A stretch of 52,060 nucleotides of DNA from Rikenellaceae bacterium (GTDB taxonomy: Bacteria > Bacteroidota > Bacteroidia > Bacteroidales > Rikenellaceae). Each line of letters begins with the position of its first letter. Positions within the stretch are counted from its first letter, which is position 1. The translations under genes and the position numbers were made by a program. Where the stretch lies: positions 1 to 52,060 of the forward strand of contig SUZS01000015.1 in assembly GCA_015059785.1 (NCBI GenBank), written 5' to 3'. This document shows, in pieces, positions 16,796 through 25,145 of this stretch. A model generated the notes under the pieces. It was not told the origin of the DNA. It saw only the letters and a program-made list of their open reading frames with translations, and searched no databases.

Positions 16796-19241
16796 ACCTA
16801 TAGTTGGAGTGAACTAATCGCAACACCTCATTGTTGAACTCATCTGCGGCAAGCAGCTGCTCAAGAGTTAGGTGCATACGGTAACGCCAATAGTGGGTTG
16901 GATTTGCAGGGACATTAATACGCTCAGCCTCAGGGTCTGCAAAGCGGATATTGCCGTCAATAGAGATCCAGTCCTGCAGAGGCAGGATAGTAAGCATTGC
17001 TGGAGAAGCCAAGTGGCGGTTGATAATCTCGTGGCAAATCTCTGGAGTAGCGTCCGCTGGAGCCTCGCCCCACCACTGCATAACATTGTTATAGTAGTGC
17101 TGTGTAGTCTCGCGGTTCTCACGCCACCAAGCGCGCACAGGGTTCATATCGTGAGTAGATGTTGTGCAGACAGCCATATATGGGTAGTGCATAACCGATG
17201 CGAACTCTACGCCAGTATCCTTTGGCATACGCTCAATCTCAAGAGAGAGAATCTGCTGGTTGCGCATAACCTCTGGCACACAGTCTGGAATCATACCCAA
17301 GTCCTCGCCACAAGTGAGCATTCGTGTTGTCTCAACAAGCATAGAGAGACGCTGCTCGGCTATGTTCTTCCAGAAGTCGTTATGACGGCGGTAGTAGAAC
17401 TCGTTGTGAATCTCTGCAAAGGCGTGCTTCTGACCATCGCTCAGGCATCTGAAGCTATTGGTGTCAAATGGAGTGATACGCGGATAGTAGTGACCCTCGC
17501 TATGGCGATACTCAAGCCAGAGTACATCGTCAGAGCTATAGTCCTTTGCTACATCGCGTGCAGGGTCAAAGTCAAAGCCTCGCCAACGGATATCGTCAGC
17601 AGTATAAGGCAGAGATGGGTTAAACTCACCCAGAAGCGCATTTACAGCATCTAAAGGCACCTCCCAGATGCGGAAGAAGCCGAGGATATGGTCAATACGG
17701 TAGGCATCAAAGTACTCCGCCATCTTGCGGAAGCGGGTCTTCCACCAGCCATAGCCATCCTTTGCCATCTCCTCCCAGTTATAGATTGGGAAGCCCCAGT
17801 TCTGACCTGTCACAGAGAAGTCATCTGGTGGAGCACCCGCTGAAGAGTTCATAACAAAGAGCTCTGGACTCACCCAAGCATCCACGCTGATTGGACTCAC
17901 ACCGATAGGAATATCGCCCTTCAGAGCCACACCCACAGAGTGACCGTACTCAATAGCTGCGTGAAGCTGACGGTCAAGGTGGAACTGGATAAAGCGGTAG
18001 AAGTCTACTGCCTCACAATTCTTAGCAGCAAACTTTTCCACCTGCTTAGCATCATACTGCGCAAACTTACCCCACTTCTTAAAGTCTGCGGTCTTATACT
18101 TATCGCGAAGGACATAGTAGACAGCATAAGGGGTCAGCCAACCCTCGTTTGCAGCGATAAAGTTCTTATACTCCTTGCTTGCAAGGGTCTTTGCACCACT
18201 CTCGGCAAAGAGAATCTTCAGATACTCAAACTTTGCATTCAGCGCACGCTCATAGTCCACTTGTGGCAGTGCATTAAGCTCAGCTTGCAGAGCAGTAAAA
18301 CGCTCGCGGTCAGCCTTCTTGCGCAGTCTACCCGCAGCCTCAAGGTTTATATAGAGAGGGTGCAGAGCGATAGTTGAATTTGCATTGTAAGGATAAGAGT
18401 CCCTCCAAGTGCGGGTCATTGTGGTATCGTTGATAGGCAGAATCTGGATAATATTCTGACCTGTGCGCACACACCAGTCGGCAAGCAGCTTAAGGTCGCC
18501 AAAGTCACCCACGCCGAAGCTCTTCTCACTACGCAATGAGAACATAGGCACTGCAACACCGGCACCACGCCAAGTAGAGTTATCGCGCAAACGCATACCT
18601 CTTATTATATATGCAGCACCCTGCTCGCCGAAGTATGGAAGAACGCGATTTGCACCCTCCTCCCAGCGAACAACAGCACCCGAAGTAGCATCTACAACAA
18701 CAAACTTAAAGGCTGCAGAACTCTCGGCAACATCAAGCGTAACAGACCACACGCCACCACCGATATGGGTCATTGGACGCAGAAGGTCTGCACTCCACTC
18801 GCCCAACTGCGTTGTTGAGCCCGCAAGAGCAAGAGCCTCGCCACGACGAAGCGTCGGAGCCTCAACATCAAGACGCAAGCCCGAAGCAGGGAGAGACTGA
18901 ACAGCCTGAGCCTCGTGAGCAAAAATAGTATCAGCAAACATAGAGGTGTAGAAGGCACGATTCGCAGGACGCTCAGACCAGCAATCCTCAACAATCAGAT
19001 ACTTCGCATCTGAAGCAAGAGCATAGCTATGTCCCTCGCCCCACTCTGTGCGAATAGTATTATTATCGCCATCAACAACCTCAAAGTGGTAGCTAAGCTG
19101 CTTAGCACTCTTTGGCAGGCGGAACATAGCCACCCACTTGCTGCCCGAACAACTCATATCTACCCTCTTGCCATCCGCAAGCACAAGGAGAAGTCTCTCT
19201 CCCCACGCTGTGCGATAATCAATAGTTACGGTAATATTCAT
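16794..19241 (-). CDS. malQ: 4-alpha-glucanotransferase (GH77) with starch-binding N-terminus
   Basis: 815 residues from the ATG at 19241. It transfers alpha-1,4-glucan segments between maltodextrins. Two CBM20-like modules precede the catalytic part (about 1-90 and 125-215). GH77 landmarks are DAYRIDHILGFFRIW with the nucleophile Asp, TCGEDLGMIPD with the acid/base Glu, and STHDMNPVRAWW. The upstream in-frame start is excluded by the -7 box TATATTTG (19269-19276). The gene is bracketed by long inverted repeats and its stop overlaps a palindromic element. Confidence 0.95.
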   Translation of the reverse strand: MNITVTIDYRTAWGERLLLVLADGKRVDMSCSGSKWVAMFRLPKSAKQLSYHFEVVDGDNNTIRTEWGEGHSYALASDAKYLIVEDCWSERPANRAFYTSMFADTIFAHEAQAVQSLPASGLRLDVEAPTLRRGEALALAGSTTQLGEWSADLLRPMTHIGGGVWSVTLDVAESSAAFKFVVVDATSGAVVRWEEGANRVLPYFGEQGAAYIIRGMRLRDNSTWRGAGVAVPMFSLRSEKSFGVGDFGDLKLLADWCVRTGQNIIQILPINDTTMTRTWRDSYPYNANSTIALHPLYINLEAAGRLRKKADRERFTALQAELNALPQVDYERALNAKFEYLKILFAESGAKTLASKEYKNFIAANEGWLTPYAVYYVLRDKYKTADFKKWGKFAQYDAKQVEKFAAKNCEAVDFYRFIQFHLDRQLHAAIEYGHSVGVALKGDIPIGVSPISVDAWVSPELFVMNSSAGAPPDDFSVTGQNWGFPIYNWEEMAKDGYGWWKTRFRKMAEYFDAYRIDHILGFFRIWEVPLDAVNALLGEFNPSLPYTADDIRWRGFDFDPARDVAKDYSSDDVLWLEYRHSEGHYYPRITPFDTNSFRCLSDGQKHAFAEIHNEFYYRRHNDFWKNIAEQRLSMLVETTRMLTCGEDLGMIPDCVPEVMRNQQILSLEIERMPKDTGVEFASVMHYPYMAVCTTSTHDMNPVRAWWRENRETTQHYYNNVMQWWGEAPADATPEICHEIINRHLASPAMLTILPLQDWISIDGNIRFADPEAERINVPANPTHYWRYRMHLTLEQLLAADEFNNEVLRLVHSNYR

Positions 19242-19268
19242 ATTCGTATAGTTATAGTTTCTCTGTAA

Positions 19269-19276
19269 CAAATATA
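19269..19276 (-). promoter_or_regulatory. -7 box of malQ
   Basis: TATATTTG on the minus strand, 28 bases before the malQ ATG, matches TAnnTTTG. Confidence 0.6.
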
Positions 19277-19508
19277 CAAATAAAAATGGAGACTACACAG
19301 CCTAAATATCCATTTATCTGCGAACTGTAAGTTTTTGACTATGAGCAGACAAAATAACTCTGTGGTCGGACAAAGAGAAGAGCAAAGATAACAGAGTGTA
19401 ACAGAATGTAACATAGTGTAACAGCTGTACACACCCCCTGTTACAGCGTTACATTGTTACATTGTGTATTACAACCCACCGTGCGGATAGCCTTGCCCTC
19501 TGTCAAGG

Positions 19509-19553
19509 GGTGACCGACCGACCAAACCCCTATACTTTGGTCGGTCGGTCACC
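19509..19553. repeat. Hairpin with (GACC)n stem, unit 1
   Basis: An 18-bp perfect stem (19509-19526 with 19536-19553) built from GACC repeats with a CCCCTATAC loop. The other three copies have 17-18 bp stems with zero or one mismatch. Confidence 0.8.
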
Positions 19554-19566
19554 CTCTCAACTCTTC

Positions 19567-19668
19567 TCAGAATGGGCAGTCGTCGTCAAAGGGAGTGCTA
19601 TAGTCGTACTGCACATCGTCGTCATCAAAGGGCGAGGCTTGTGATATCGGACGGAGGTTGTTGTGCTG
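19567..19668 (-). pseudogene. Fragment resembling an SSB C-terminal tail
   Basis: An open minus-strand frame ends SPFDDDDVQY then DYSTPFDDDCPF and a TGA (19569..19567). Single-stranded DNA-binding proteins end in an acidic tail closing with PF (DDDIPF in E. coli), so this looks like the last part of such a gene. The frame is open for about 65 codons upstream but there reads GTTACA-type repeats, has no start codon, and carries no OB fold. It is therefore a remnant or a coincidence. The inverted copy near 16495 keeps only the final CPF codons and stop. Confidence 0.45.
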
Positions 19669-19733
19669 TAACGGTGTAACACTTGTAACAGGTGTAACAT
19701 CGTGTAACACACTGTCACTTGTAACACTGGTTA

Positions 19734-19802
19734 CACACCCCTGTGACGGCGTGACATTGTGACATTGTTACACTCTATACTCAGTAAGTAAGGAGTATAG
19801 GG
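19734..19802. repeat. 69-bp inverted repeat arm, right of malQ
   Basis: The inverted partner of 16390-16458 (67 of 69 identical). It contains TGACATTGTGACATTG words next to the GTGTAAC array. Confidence 0.8.
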
Positions 19803-20354
19803 AAATTAGTGAGATTAGCGAAATAGTCACTAAGCTCCCTAAATTCCTTAACTTCATTAAATTCTTTATTGAGTCAGTAGGCCAATGGTCAGGTGACCGA
19901 CCGACCAAAACCCTATACTTTGGTCGGTCGGTCACTCTATCTCAGCTGAGTAAGGAGATTAGGGAAATAGTCACTAAATTCCCTAAACTCCCTAAATTCC
20001 TTAACTTCATTAATTTCCCTATTGAGTCAATAGGCTAATGGTCAAGTGACCGACCGACCAAAACCCTATACTTTCGTCGGTCGGTCACTCTATACTCAGC
20101 TGAGTAAGGAGATTAGGGAAATAGTCACTAAATTCCCTAAACTCCCTAAATTCCTTAACTTCTCTATTGAGTCAGCAGGCCAATGGTCAGGTGACCGACC
20201 GACCAAACCCCTATACTTTCGTCGGTCGGTCACCCCTTGACAGAGTGCAAGACTATCCGCACGGTGGGTTGTAATACACAATGTAACGCTGTAACAGGGG
20301 GTGTGTCGTGCTGTTACATCGTGTTACATAGTGTTACATCTTACCCTATACTCT

Positions 20355-20467
20355 CTGAACAGTGCCCCACTCGGCATATAAAACAGCAAAGGGTCGTACC
20401 ACAAGTACTACCCTTTACTGATATAGGTTAGCGGAAGACAATACCCCGCCCCCTATCACGACAAAAT
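20355..20467. repeat. Palindromic element, disrupted copy next to mmdB
   Basis: The right end TCACGACAAAAT (20456-20467) matches the 128-bp element copies. The central hairpin pairs CAGCAAAGGGT (20384-20394) with ACCCTTTACTG (20410-20420) around a GTAC/GTAC helix. The expected left terminal repeat is missing, apparently replaced by the inverted-repeat block. The last base is the first base of the mmdB stop triplet on the plus strand. Confidence 0.55.
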
Positions 20468-21675
20468 TATCCGAGGAAGGCAAGCAAGATACCCGCAGCA
20501 ACCGCAGAACCTACAACGCCCGCTACATTTGGACCCATAGCGTGCATCAAAAGGAAGTTTGATGGATCAGCCTTCTGACCCTCGGTCTGTGAAACACGAG
20601 CAGCCATAGGCACTGCAGATACACCAGCAGAACCGATAAGTGGGTTAATCTTCTTACCCTCCTTAGCAAAGAGGTTCATAATCTTAGCAAGAACAACACC
20701 ACTTGCAGAACCAAAACTAAATGCAAGGATACCAAGAACGAGGATACCCAAAGTCTTAAAGTTAAGGAATGATGCTGCAGTAGCAGTAGCACCTACAGAG
20801 ATACCGAGGAAGATAACCACGATATTCATCAGCTCGTTCTGAACAGTCTTTGAAAGACGGTCTACAACGCCGCACTCCTTCATAAGGTTACCAAGCATCA
20901 GACAGCCTACAAGTGGAGCTGCAGATGGAAGGAGGATAGAGATAACGATAGCGATGATTACAGGGAAGAGAATCTTCTCGGTCTTTGATACCTGACGAAG
21001 CTGTGACATTCTAATCTTACGCTCCTTTTCAGTTGTCAGCGCGCGCATAATCGGTGGCTGGATAACTGGCACAAGAGCCATATAAGAGTAGGCAGCAATA
21101 GCGATAGGACCAAGGAGCTCTGGAGCAAGGCGAGCGGTAAGGAAGATAGATGTTGGGCCATCTGCACCACCAATAATACCGATACTACCACACTCATTAG
21201 GGGTAAAACCAAGAGCATAAGCACCAAGGAAAGTAGCGAAGATACCGAGCTGTGCTGCTGCACCAAGAAGGAAACTCTTTGGATTAGCAATCAGCGGACC
21301 GAAGTCGGTCATAGCACCTACGCCAACGAAGATAAGACACGGATAGATACCGAGCTTCACACCCAAGTAGAGGTAGTCAATAAGACCAGCATTGTCTACA
21401 AAGATGTCCCAATGTACATGGCCGCCTGCAAATAGCTCTGCGTGATACATCTCTGCTCCAGGAAGGTTTGTAAGGAGCATACCGAATGCAATTGGCAGAA
21501 GCAACAGCGGCTCGTACTGCTTCTTTATGGCAAGGTAGAGAAGGAAGCAAGCTATTCCAAGCATAACCAAGAATTTCCAGCCCTCGCCCTCAAAGAATGC
21601 CATAAATCCCGAGGTCTCAACAAATGTACCGAGACTCTCGACAATAAAGTTACCTGACTGCAATAAAGTACTCAT
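20467..21675 (-). CDS. mmdB: Sodium-pumping methylmalonyl-CoA decarboxylase, beta subunit
   Basis: 402 residues, about ten or more membrane segments. This subunit decarboxylates carboxybiotin and couples that to sodium export. The signature [10 protein letters not shown] places the sodium-site Asp at residue 172; the long hydrophobic repeats and [11 protein letters not shown] are typical of OadB/MmdB/GcdB. The neighbours mmdC, mmdD, mmdA and mce point to methylmalonyl-CoA rather than oxaloacetate as substrate. It is the last gene of the operon, three bases after mmdC. Confidence 0.93.
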   Translation of the reverse strand: MSTLLQSGNFIVESLGTFVETSGFMAFFEGEGWKFLVMLGIACFLLYLAIKKQYEPLLLLPIAFGMLLTNLPGAEMYHAELFAGGHVHWDIFVDNAGLIDYLYLGVKLGIYPCLIFVGVGAMTDFGPLIANPKSFLLGAAAQLGIFATFLGAYALGFTPNECGSIGIIGGADGPTSIFLTARLAPELLGPIAIAAYSYMALVPVIQPPIMRALTTEKERKIRMSQLRQVSKTEKILFPVIIAIVISILLPSAAPLVGCLMLGNLMKECGVVDRLSKTVQNELMNIVVIFLGISVGATATAASFLNFKTLGILVLGILAFSFGSASGVVLAKIMNLFAKEGKKINPLIGSAGVSAVPMAARVSQTEGQKADPSNFLLMHAMGPNVAGVVGSAVAAGILLAFLG

Positions 21676-21678
21676 AGT

Positions 21679-22134
21679 TTACTCTATTACGATTAATACA
21701 TCACCCTCCATAACGGTTGCACCTGCAGCAACGAGAATCTGCTTAACAACACCGCCGCGCTCAGCGTCAATATTGTTCTCCATCTTCATCGCCTCAAGCA
21801 CCAGAAGTGTCTGACCAGCTGCTACAGTGTCACCCTCCTTAACATTGATAGAGATAACAGTACCTGGCAGTGGGCAAGTAACCTTTGCACCAGTCGCTGC
21901 AGGAGCTGCTGCAGGCTTTGATGCGATAGGAGTCTTTGGAGTTACAGAGAGGCCTGTAGCCTGTGGAGCAGGAGCTACGGCAGGCTTCTTTGTGCCTGTA
22001 GCCTTACCACCCTCAATCTCTACATCGTACTTTGTGCCGTTTACAGTAACATGAGCCAAAGTAGAAGCCTCGTTAATATCGTCAATCTTTACCTCGTATT
22101 GATTGCCGTTGATTTTCAATGAATATTTTTTCAT
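21679..22134 (-). CDS. mmdC: Biotin carrier subunit of methylmalonyl-CoA decarboxylase
   Basis: 151 residues. A C-terminal biotinyl domain carries the motif EAMKMEN with the biotinylated Lys at residue 117. Before it lies a flexible Ala/Pro linker (about 50-85), and the first 45 residues form the small domain seen in such carriers. The biotin arm ferries CO2 from the carboxyltransferase MmdA to the membrane subunit MmdB. It lies between mmdD (12 bases) and mmdB (3 bases). Confidence 0.93.
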   Translation of the reverse strand: MKKYSLKINGNQYEVKIDDINEASTLAHVTVNGTKYDVEIEGGKATGTKKPAVAPAPQATGLSVTPKTPIASKPAAAPAATGAKVTCPLPGTVISINVKEGDTVAAGQTLLVLEAMKMENNIDAERGGVVKQILVAAGATVMEGDVLIVIE

Positions 22135-22146
22135 ATTGCGTTCAAA

Positions 22147-22500
22147 TTATTTTTTCTCAGGTACCTGAGTAAGTCCGTGAATTTTTGAGTTCCAAGGCGA
22201 GTATGCACGAGCGATGCGGCTGATAGTAATCATCTCAGACTCCTGATCGTGCAGGTTGCTCTTGTAGAGCTTGAGCGCGGTGATAATAGCCGCAGCAAGC
22301 TCCTGGTCGCTGATTGCGTGGTCGTGAGCGTGCGGTGTAGCAGCTGATGCAGCAACCTTAGCCTTGTGCTCGCGGGTAAAGAACCAACCCATTGCCTTCA
22401 TAATATAGATAAGCAATACAAGCACTACAAAGACCAAAAGGAAGCCGATAAGCGCCATAAGCAACATCTCGGACCAACCAACATTTGCAAATTTATCCAT
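22147..22500 (-). CDS. mmdD: OadG-family delta subunit
   Basis: 117 residues. One N-terminal transmembrane helix (about residues 12-36) is followed by a short basic stretch, a His/Ala-rich linker (TPHAHDHA) and a C-terminal segment. This is the usual build of OadG/MmdD subunits, which tether the carboxyltransferase to the membrane complex. The C-terminal part (ELAAAIITALKLYKS) resembles that of Bacteroidetes members. It lies 14 bases after mmdA. Confidence 0.85.
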   Translation of the reverse strand: MDKFANVGWSEMLLMALIGFLLVFVVLVLLIYIMKAMGWFFTREHKAKVAASAATPHAHDHAISDQELAAAIITALKLYKSNLHDQESEMITISRIARAYSPWNSKIHGLTQVPEKK

Positions 22501-22514
22501 AAATCAAACGGTTT

Positions 22515-24077
22515 TTACAATGGAATGTTAGAGTGTTTCTTTGCAGGGTTCTGCAGACGCTTTGTAGCAAGTGACTGAAGAGCGCGGATAATACGGAAAC
22601 GGGTATTACGAGGCTCAATAACATCGTCAATATAGCCGTAACGAGCTGCGTTGTATGGATTAGAGAACAGATCCTTGTACTCCTGCTCCTTCTCTGCAAT
22701 AAACTTAGCCTTCTCAGCTGGGTCGGTAAATGCAGCAAGTGCCTTTGCGTGAAGAACCTCAACAGCACCGCTTGCACCCATAACTGCAATCTCAGCCATT
22801 GGCCAAGCGTAGTTGATATCGCCACGGATGTGCTTAGATGACATAACGATGTATGCACCACCGTAAGCCTTACGAAGGGTAACAGTTACCTTTGGCACTG
22901 TAGCCTCGCAGTATGCAAACAGAAGCTTTGCACCGTGAGTAATTACGCCACCATACTCCTGAGTAGTACCTGGAAGGAAGCCTGGAACATCTACAAGGGT
23001 TACGATAGGAATGTTGAACGCGTCGCAGAAGCGAACAAAGCGTGCAGCCTTACGAGAAGCGTTGATATCGAGAACACCTGCCATAAACTTAGGCTGGTTT
23101 GCGATAATACCTACGCTCTGGCCGTTGAAGCGAGCAAAGCAAGTGATGATATTCTTTGCATAAGCTGCAGATGACTCAAGGTAGTCGCCATTATCAACGA
23201 TAGCCTTGATAACCTCGTACATATCGTATGCCTGATTTGGATTCTCTGGGATAATCTCGTTCAGAGAGTCCTCAAGACGAGCGATGCTATCTGTGCAAAC
23301 TGCAAGAGGAGCATCCTCCATATTGTTCTGTGGCATATAAGAGATGAGCTTGCGGATAAGAGCAATACCCTCCTCCTCAGTATCTACTGCGAACTGAGCA
23401 ACACCAGATTTAGAGGCGTGAACAGTTGCACCACCAAGCTGCTCCTGAGTTACATCCTCGCCAGTAACGGTCTTTACAACCTTAGGACCAGTAAGGAACA
23501 TATTTGAGGTGTTCTTCTTCATGATAATGAAGTCGGTAAGAGCTGGAGAGTAAACAGCACCACCTGCGCAAGGACCAAAGATAGCAGAAATCTGTGGGAT
23601 AACGCCAGAAGCCATAACATTGCGCTGGAAGATATTTGCGTAACCTGCAAGAGCGTTTACACCCTCCTGAATACGAGCACCACCTGAGTCGTTAAGACCG
23701 ATGCAAGGAGCGCCATTGCGCATAGCCATATCCATAACCTTGCAAATCTTGTCCGCTAGAGCAAGTGAAAGTGAACCAGCAGTTACTGTAAAGTCCTGTG
23801 CGAATACATAAACAAGACGACCATCAATAGTACCGTAACCAGTTACAACACCATCACCAAAGGTGTGCTTCTTCTCCATACCAAAGTCGTAGCAACGGTG
23901 TGTTACGAACATATCAAACTCCTCAAAGCTACCCTCATCAAGCAACATCTCAATACGCTCACGAGCTGTGAACTTACCCTTCTCGTGCTGCTTCTCAATG
24001 GCCTTCTCGCCACCACCCAAACGAGCCGTTTCGCGGTTCTCGATGAGTTTGTTGATTTTATTCTGAATTTCGCTCAT
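22515..24077 (-). CDS. mmdA: Methylmalonyl-CoA decarboxylase alpha subunit (carboxyltransferase)
   Basis: 520 residues, full length. Two crotonase-like halves are visible: the N-terminal acyl-CoA site ([26 protein letters not shown]) and the C-terminal carboxybiotin half ([39 protein letters not shown]). It moves the carboxyl group of methylmalonyl-CoA to biotin. Alone it would be indistinguishable from a propionyl-CoA carboxylase beta chain; the sodium-pump genes downstream decide the call. Confidence 0.93.
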   Translation of the reverse strand: MSEIQNKINKLIENRETARLGGGEKAIEKQHEKGKFTARERIEMLLDEGSFEEFDMFVTHRCYDFGMEKKHTFGDGVVTGYGTIDGRLVYVFAQDFTVTAGSLSLALADKICKVMDMAMRNGAPCIGLNDSGGARIQEGVNALAGYANIFQRNVMASGVIPQISAIFGPCAGGAVYSPALTDFIIMKKNTSNMFLTGPKVVKTVTGEDVTQEQLGGATVHASKSGVAQFAVDTEEEGIALIRKLISYMPQNNMEDAPLAVCTDSIARLEDSLNEIIPENPNQAYDMYEVIKAIVDNGDYLESSAAYAKNIITCFARFNGQSVGIIANQPKFMAGVLDINASRKAARFVRFCDAFNIPIVTLVDVPGFLPGTTQEYGGVITHGAKLLFAYCEATVPKVTVTLRKAYGGAYIVMSSKHIRGDINYAWPMAEIAVMGASGAVEVLHAKALAAFTDPAEKAKFIAEKEQEYKDLFSNPYNAARYGYIDDVIEPRNTRFRIIRALQSLATKRLQNPAKKHSNIPL

Positions 24078-24098
24078 AGTATTTATGAAATTAAAAAA

Positions 24099-24503
24099 TT
24101 ACTTCTTTTCACACAACTCTGTAAGAATACCCTGAGTTGACTTTGGATGGAGGAATGCGATAGTCATATCGTCTGCGCCCTTGCGTGGAGTAGCGTCGAT
24201 AAGACGAAGACCCTTCTCTGTTGCATCTGCAAGCTGCTCCTCGATATTCTCGCAAGCGAGTGCCATGTGGTGAATACCGATACCGCGGTTCTCGATAAAC
24301 TTAGCGATAGTAGACTCCTCGCAAGTAGGCTCTAAAAGCTCAATCTTAGTCTGGCCAAGCATAAAGAATGCAGTGCGAACCTTCTGGTCAGCAACCTCCT
24401 CAATCTTGTAGCACTTTAGACCCAATACATTCTCCCAGTAAGGGATAGCTTCATCAAGGCTCTTAACTGCGATACCGAGATGCTCAATGTGAGATACTTT
24501 CAT
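24099..24503 (-). CDS. mce: Methylmalonyl-CoA epimerase
   Basis: 134 residues of the vicinal-oxygen-chelate fold. Metal ligands fit HIEHLGIAV (His7), a Gln in QTKIELLEP, HHMALAC and the C-terminal Glu in GILTELCEK. It interconverts the R and S forms of methylmalonyl-CoA between mutase and decarboxylase. It is the first gene of the five-gene operon ending with mmdB; mutase genes are outside the window. Confidence 0.93.
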   Translation of the reverse strand: MKVSHIEHLGIAVKSLDEAIPYWENVLGLKCYKIEEVADQKVRTAFFMLGQTKIELLEPTCEESTIAKFIENRGIGIHHMALACENIEEQLADATEKGLRLIDATPRKGADDMTIAFLHPKSTQGILTELCEKK

Positions 24504-24563
24504 AGTAAATAGTGTTTTAAGTAAGTTAAAAATATATTATTAAAAGTTTGATTCTAAACCTCG

Positions 24564-24571
24564 CAAAGATA
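24564..24571 (-). promoter_or_regulatory. -7 box of the mce-mmdADCB operon
   Basis: TATCTTTG on the minus strand about 60 bases before the mce ATG matches TAnnTTTG. Confidence 0.55.
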
Positions 24572-24680
24572 GCTATTTTTTCGGGGTAAAAAAAATTATT
24601 CAACACTAATTTTCGTAAAAAACATCTATTTATCAAACTACTTGTTTTTTTAATGAAATTTATCTATCTTCGTAGCCTAT

Positions 24681-25145
24681 ATGAGGATAAAAACGGCTAT
24701 ACTTTTTGCATTTCTGCTCAATCTGGGCTATGTTTCGGCACAAAATGTGGCGATTGGCGAGCGTGCACCCAGAGTGAAGAGCTTCAAAGTTCAGATTGAG
24801 GAGGGGAAGTATCTCTATATGGGATTTGTTCACTCCCCATCTCGACCTTGTGAGGTATCTGCACCAAAGGTGTTAGAGCTTATAAAGAGCAACGACGCCA
24901 TATCGGCAACACTCTTTACAAAAGAGGGCGAAAAAGAGTGTGAAAAGTGGTTGGTAGATATCTCAAAAAGTGGAACTATGGTAGTGATGGAGGCTGACGA
25001 AATCTTCCATAGGTTTGGCGTTGAGTATGCCCCATTTGGAGTTATTTTAGACCACAAGCAGAGGGTTTTGTGGCAGGGAAATCCTCAGACATTAGACAAG
25101 AGTAAAATTGAAAATATCATACAACAATGGACTTCACAAAGATAG
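24681..25145 (+). CDS. Secreted thioredoxin-like protein without the CxxC pair
   Basis: 154 residues with a signal peptide (cleavage near SAQN). The GERAPRVKSF start and the later FGVEYAPFGVILDHKQRVLWQG stretch resemble TlpA/thioredoxin-fold proteins. Where the active site is expected the chain reads HSPSRPCEVSAPK, so the first Cys is Ser and only one Cys remains; dithiol redox activity is unlikely. The last 19 bases overlap the start of meaB. Confidence 0.6.
   Translation: MRIKTAILFAFLLNLGYVSAQNVAIGERAPRVKSFKVQIEEGKYLYMGFVHSPSRPCEVSAPKVLELIKSNDAISATLFTKEGEKECEKWLVDISKSGTMVVMEADEIFHRFGVEYAPFGVILDHKQRVLWQGNPQTLDKSKIENIIQQWTSQR

Larger units (their letters stand above)
19396..20340. repeat. 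Inverted-repeat block with tandem hairpin units
   Basis: Outer arms 19429-19553 and 20190-20306 are inverted copies (about 120 bp, one 8-base indel). Each ends inward in a hairpin with GTGACCGACCGACCAAA stems and a CCCTATAC loop. Two more such hairpins lie at 19893-19935 and 20046-20088. The last three hairpins each close a tandem unit of about 145-165 bp (19771-19935, 19936-20088, 20089-20233) with CCCTAAATTCC-rich bodies. The flanks are rich in GTGTAACA words. No gene is supported apart from the tail fragment at 19567-19668. Confidence 0.8.

Noticed and set aside
16872..17654. 260-codon plus-strand frame inside malQ
   Set aside because: It is antisense to the clear GH77 catalytic core; its Cys/His/Val-rich composition is that of a reverse-strand shadow.
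19893..20234. Regularly spaced repeats as a possible CRISPR array
   Set aside because: The intervening segments are themselves repeated, not unique; units are about 150 bp, and there are no cas genes.
20046..20281. Short frames in both strands of the hairpin repeats
   Set aside because: They read through palindromic tandem repeats; the coding look arises from GACCGACC words translating as DRPT-like strings.
19272..20466. A remnant transposon with transposase
   Set aside because: No transposase-like frame is found on either strand in the gap; only repeats and the SSB-like tail are visible.
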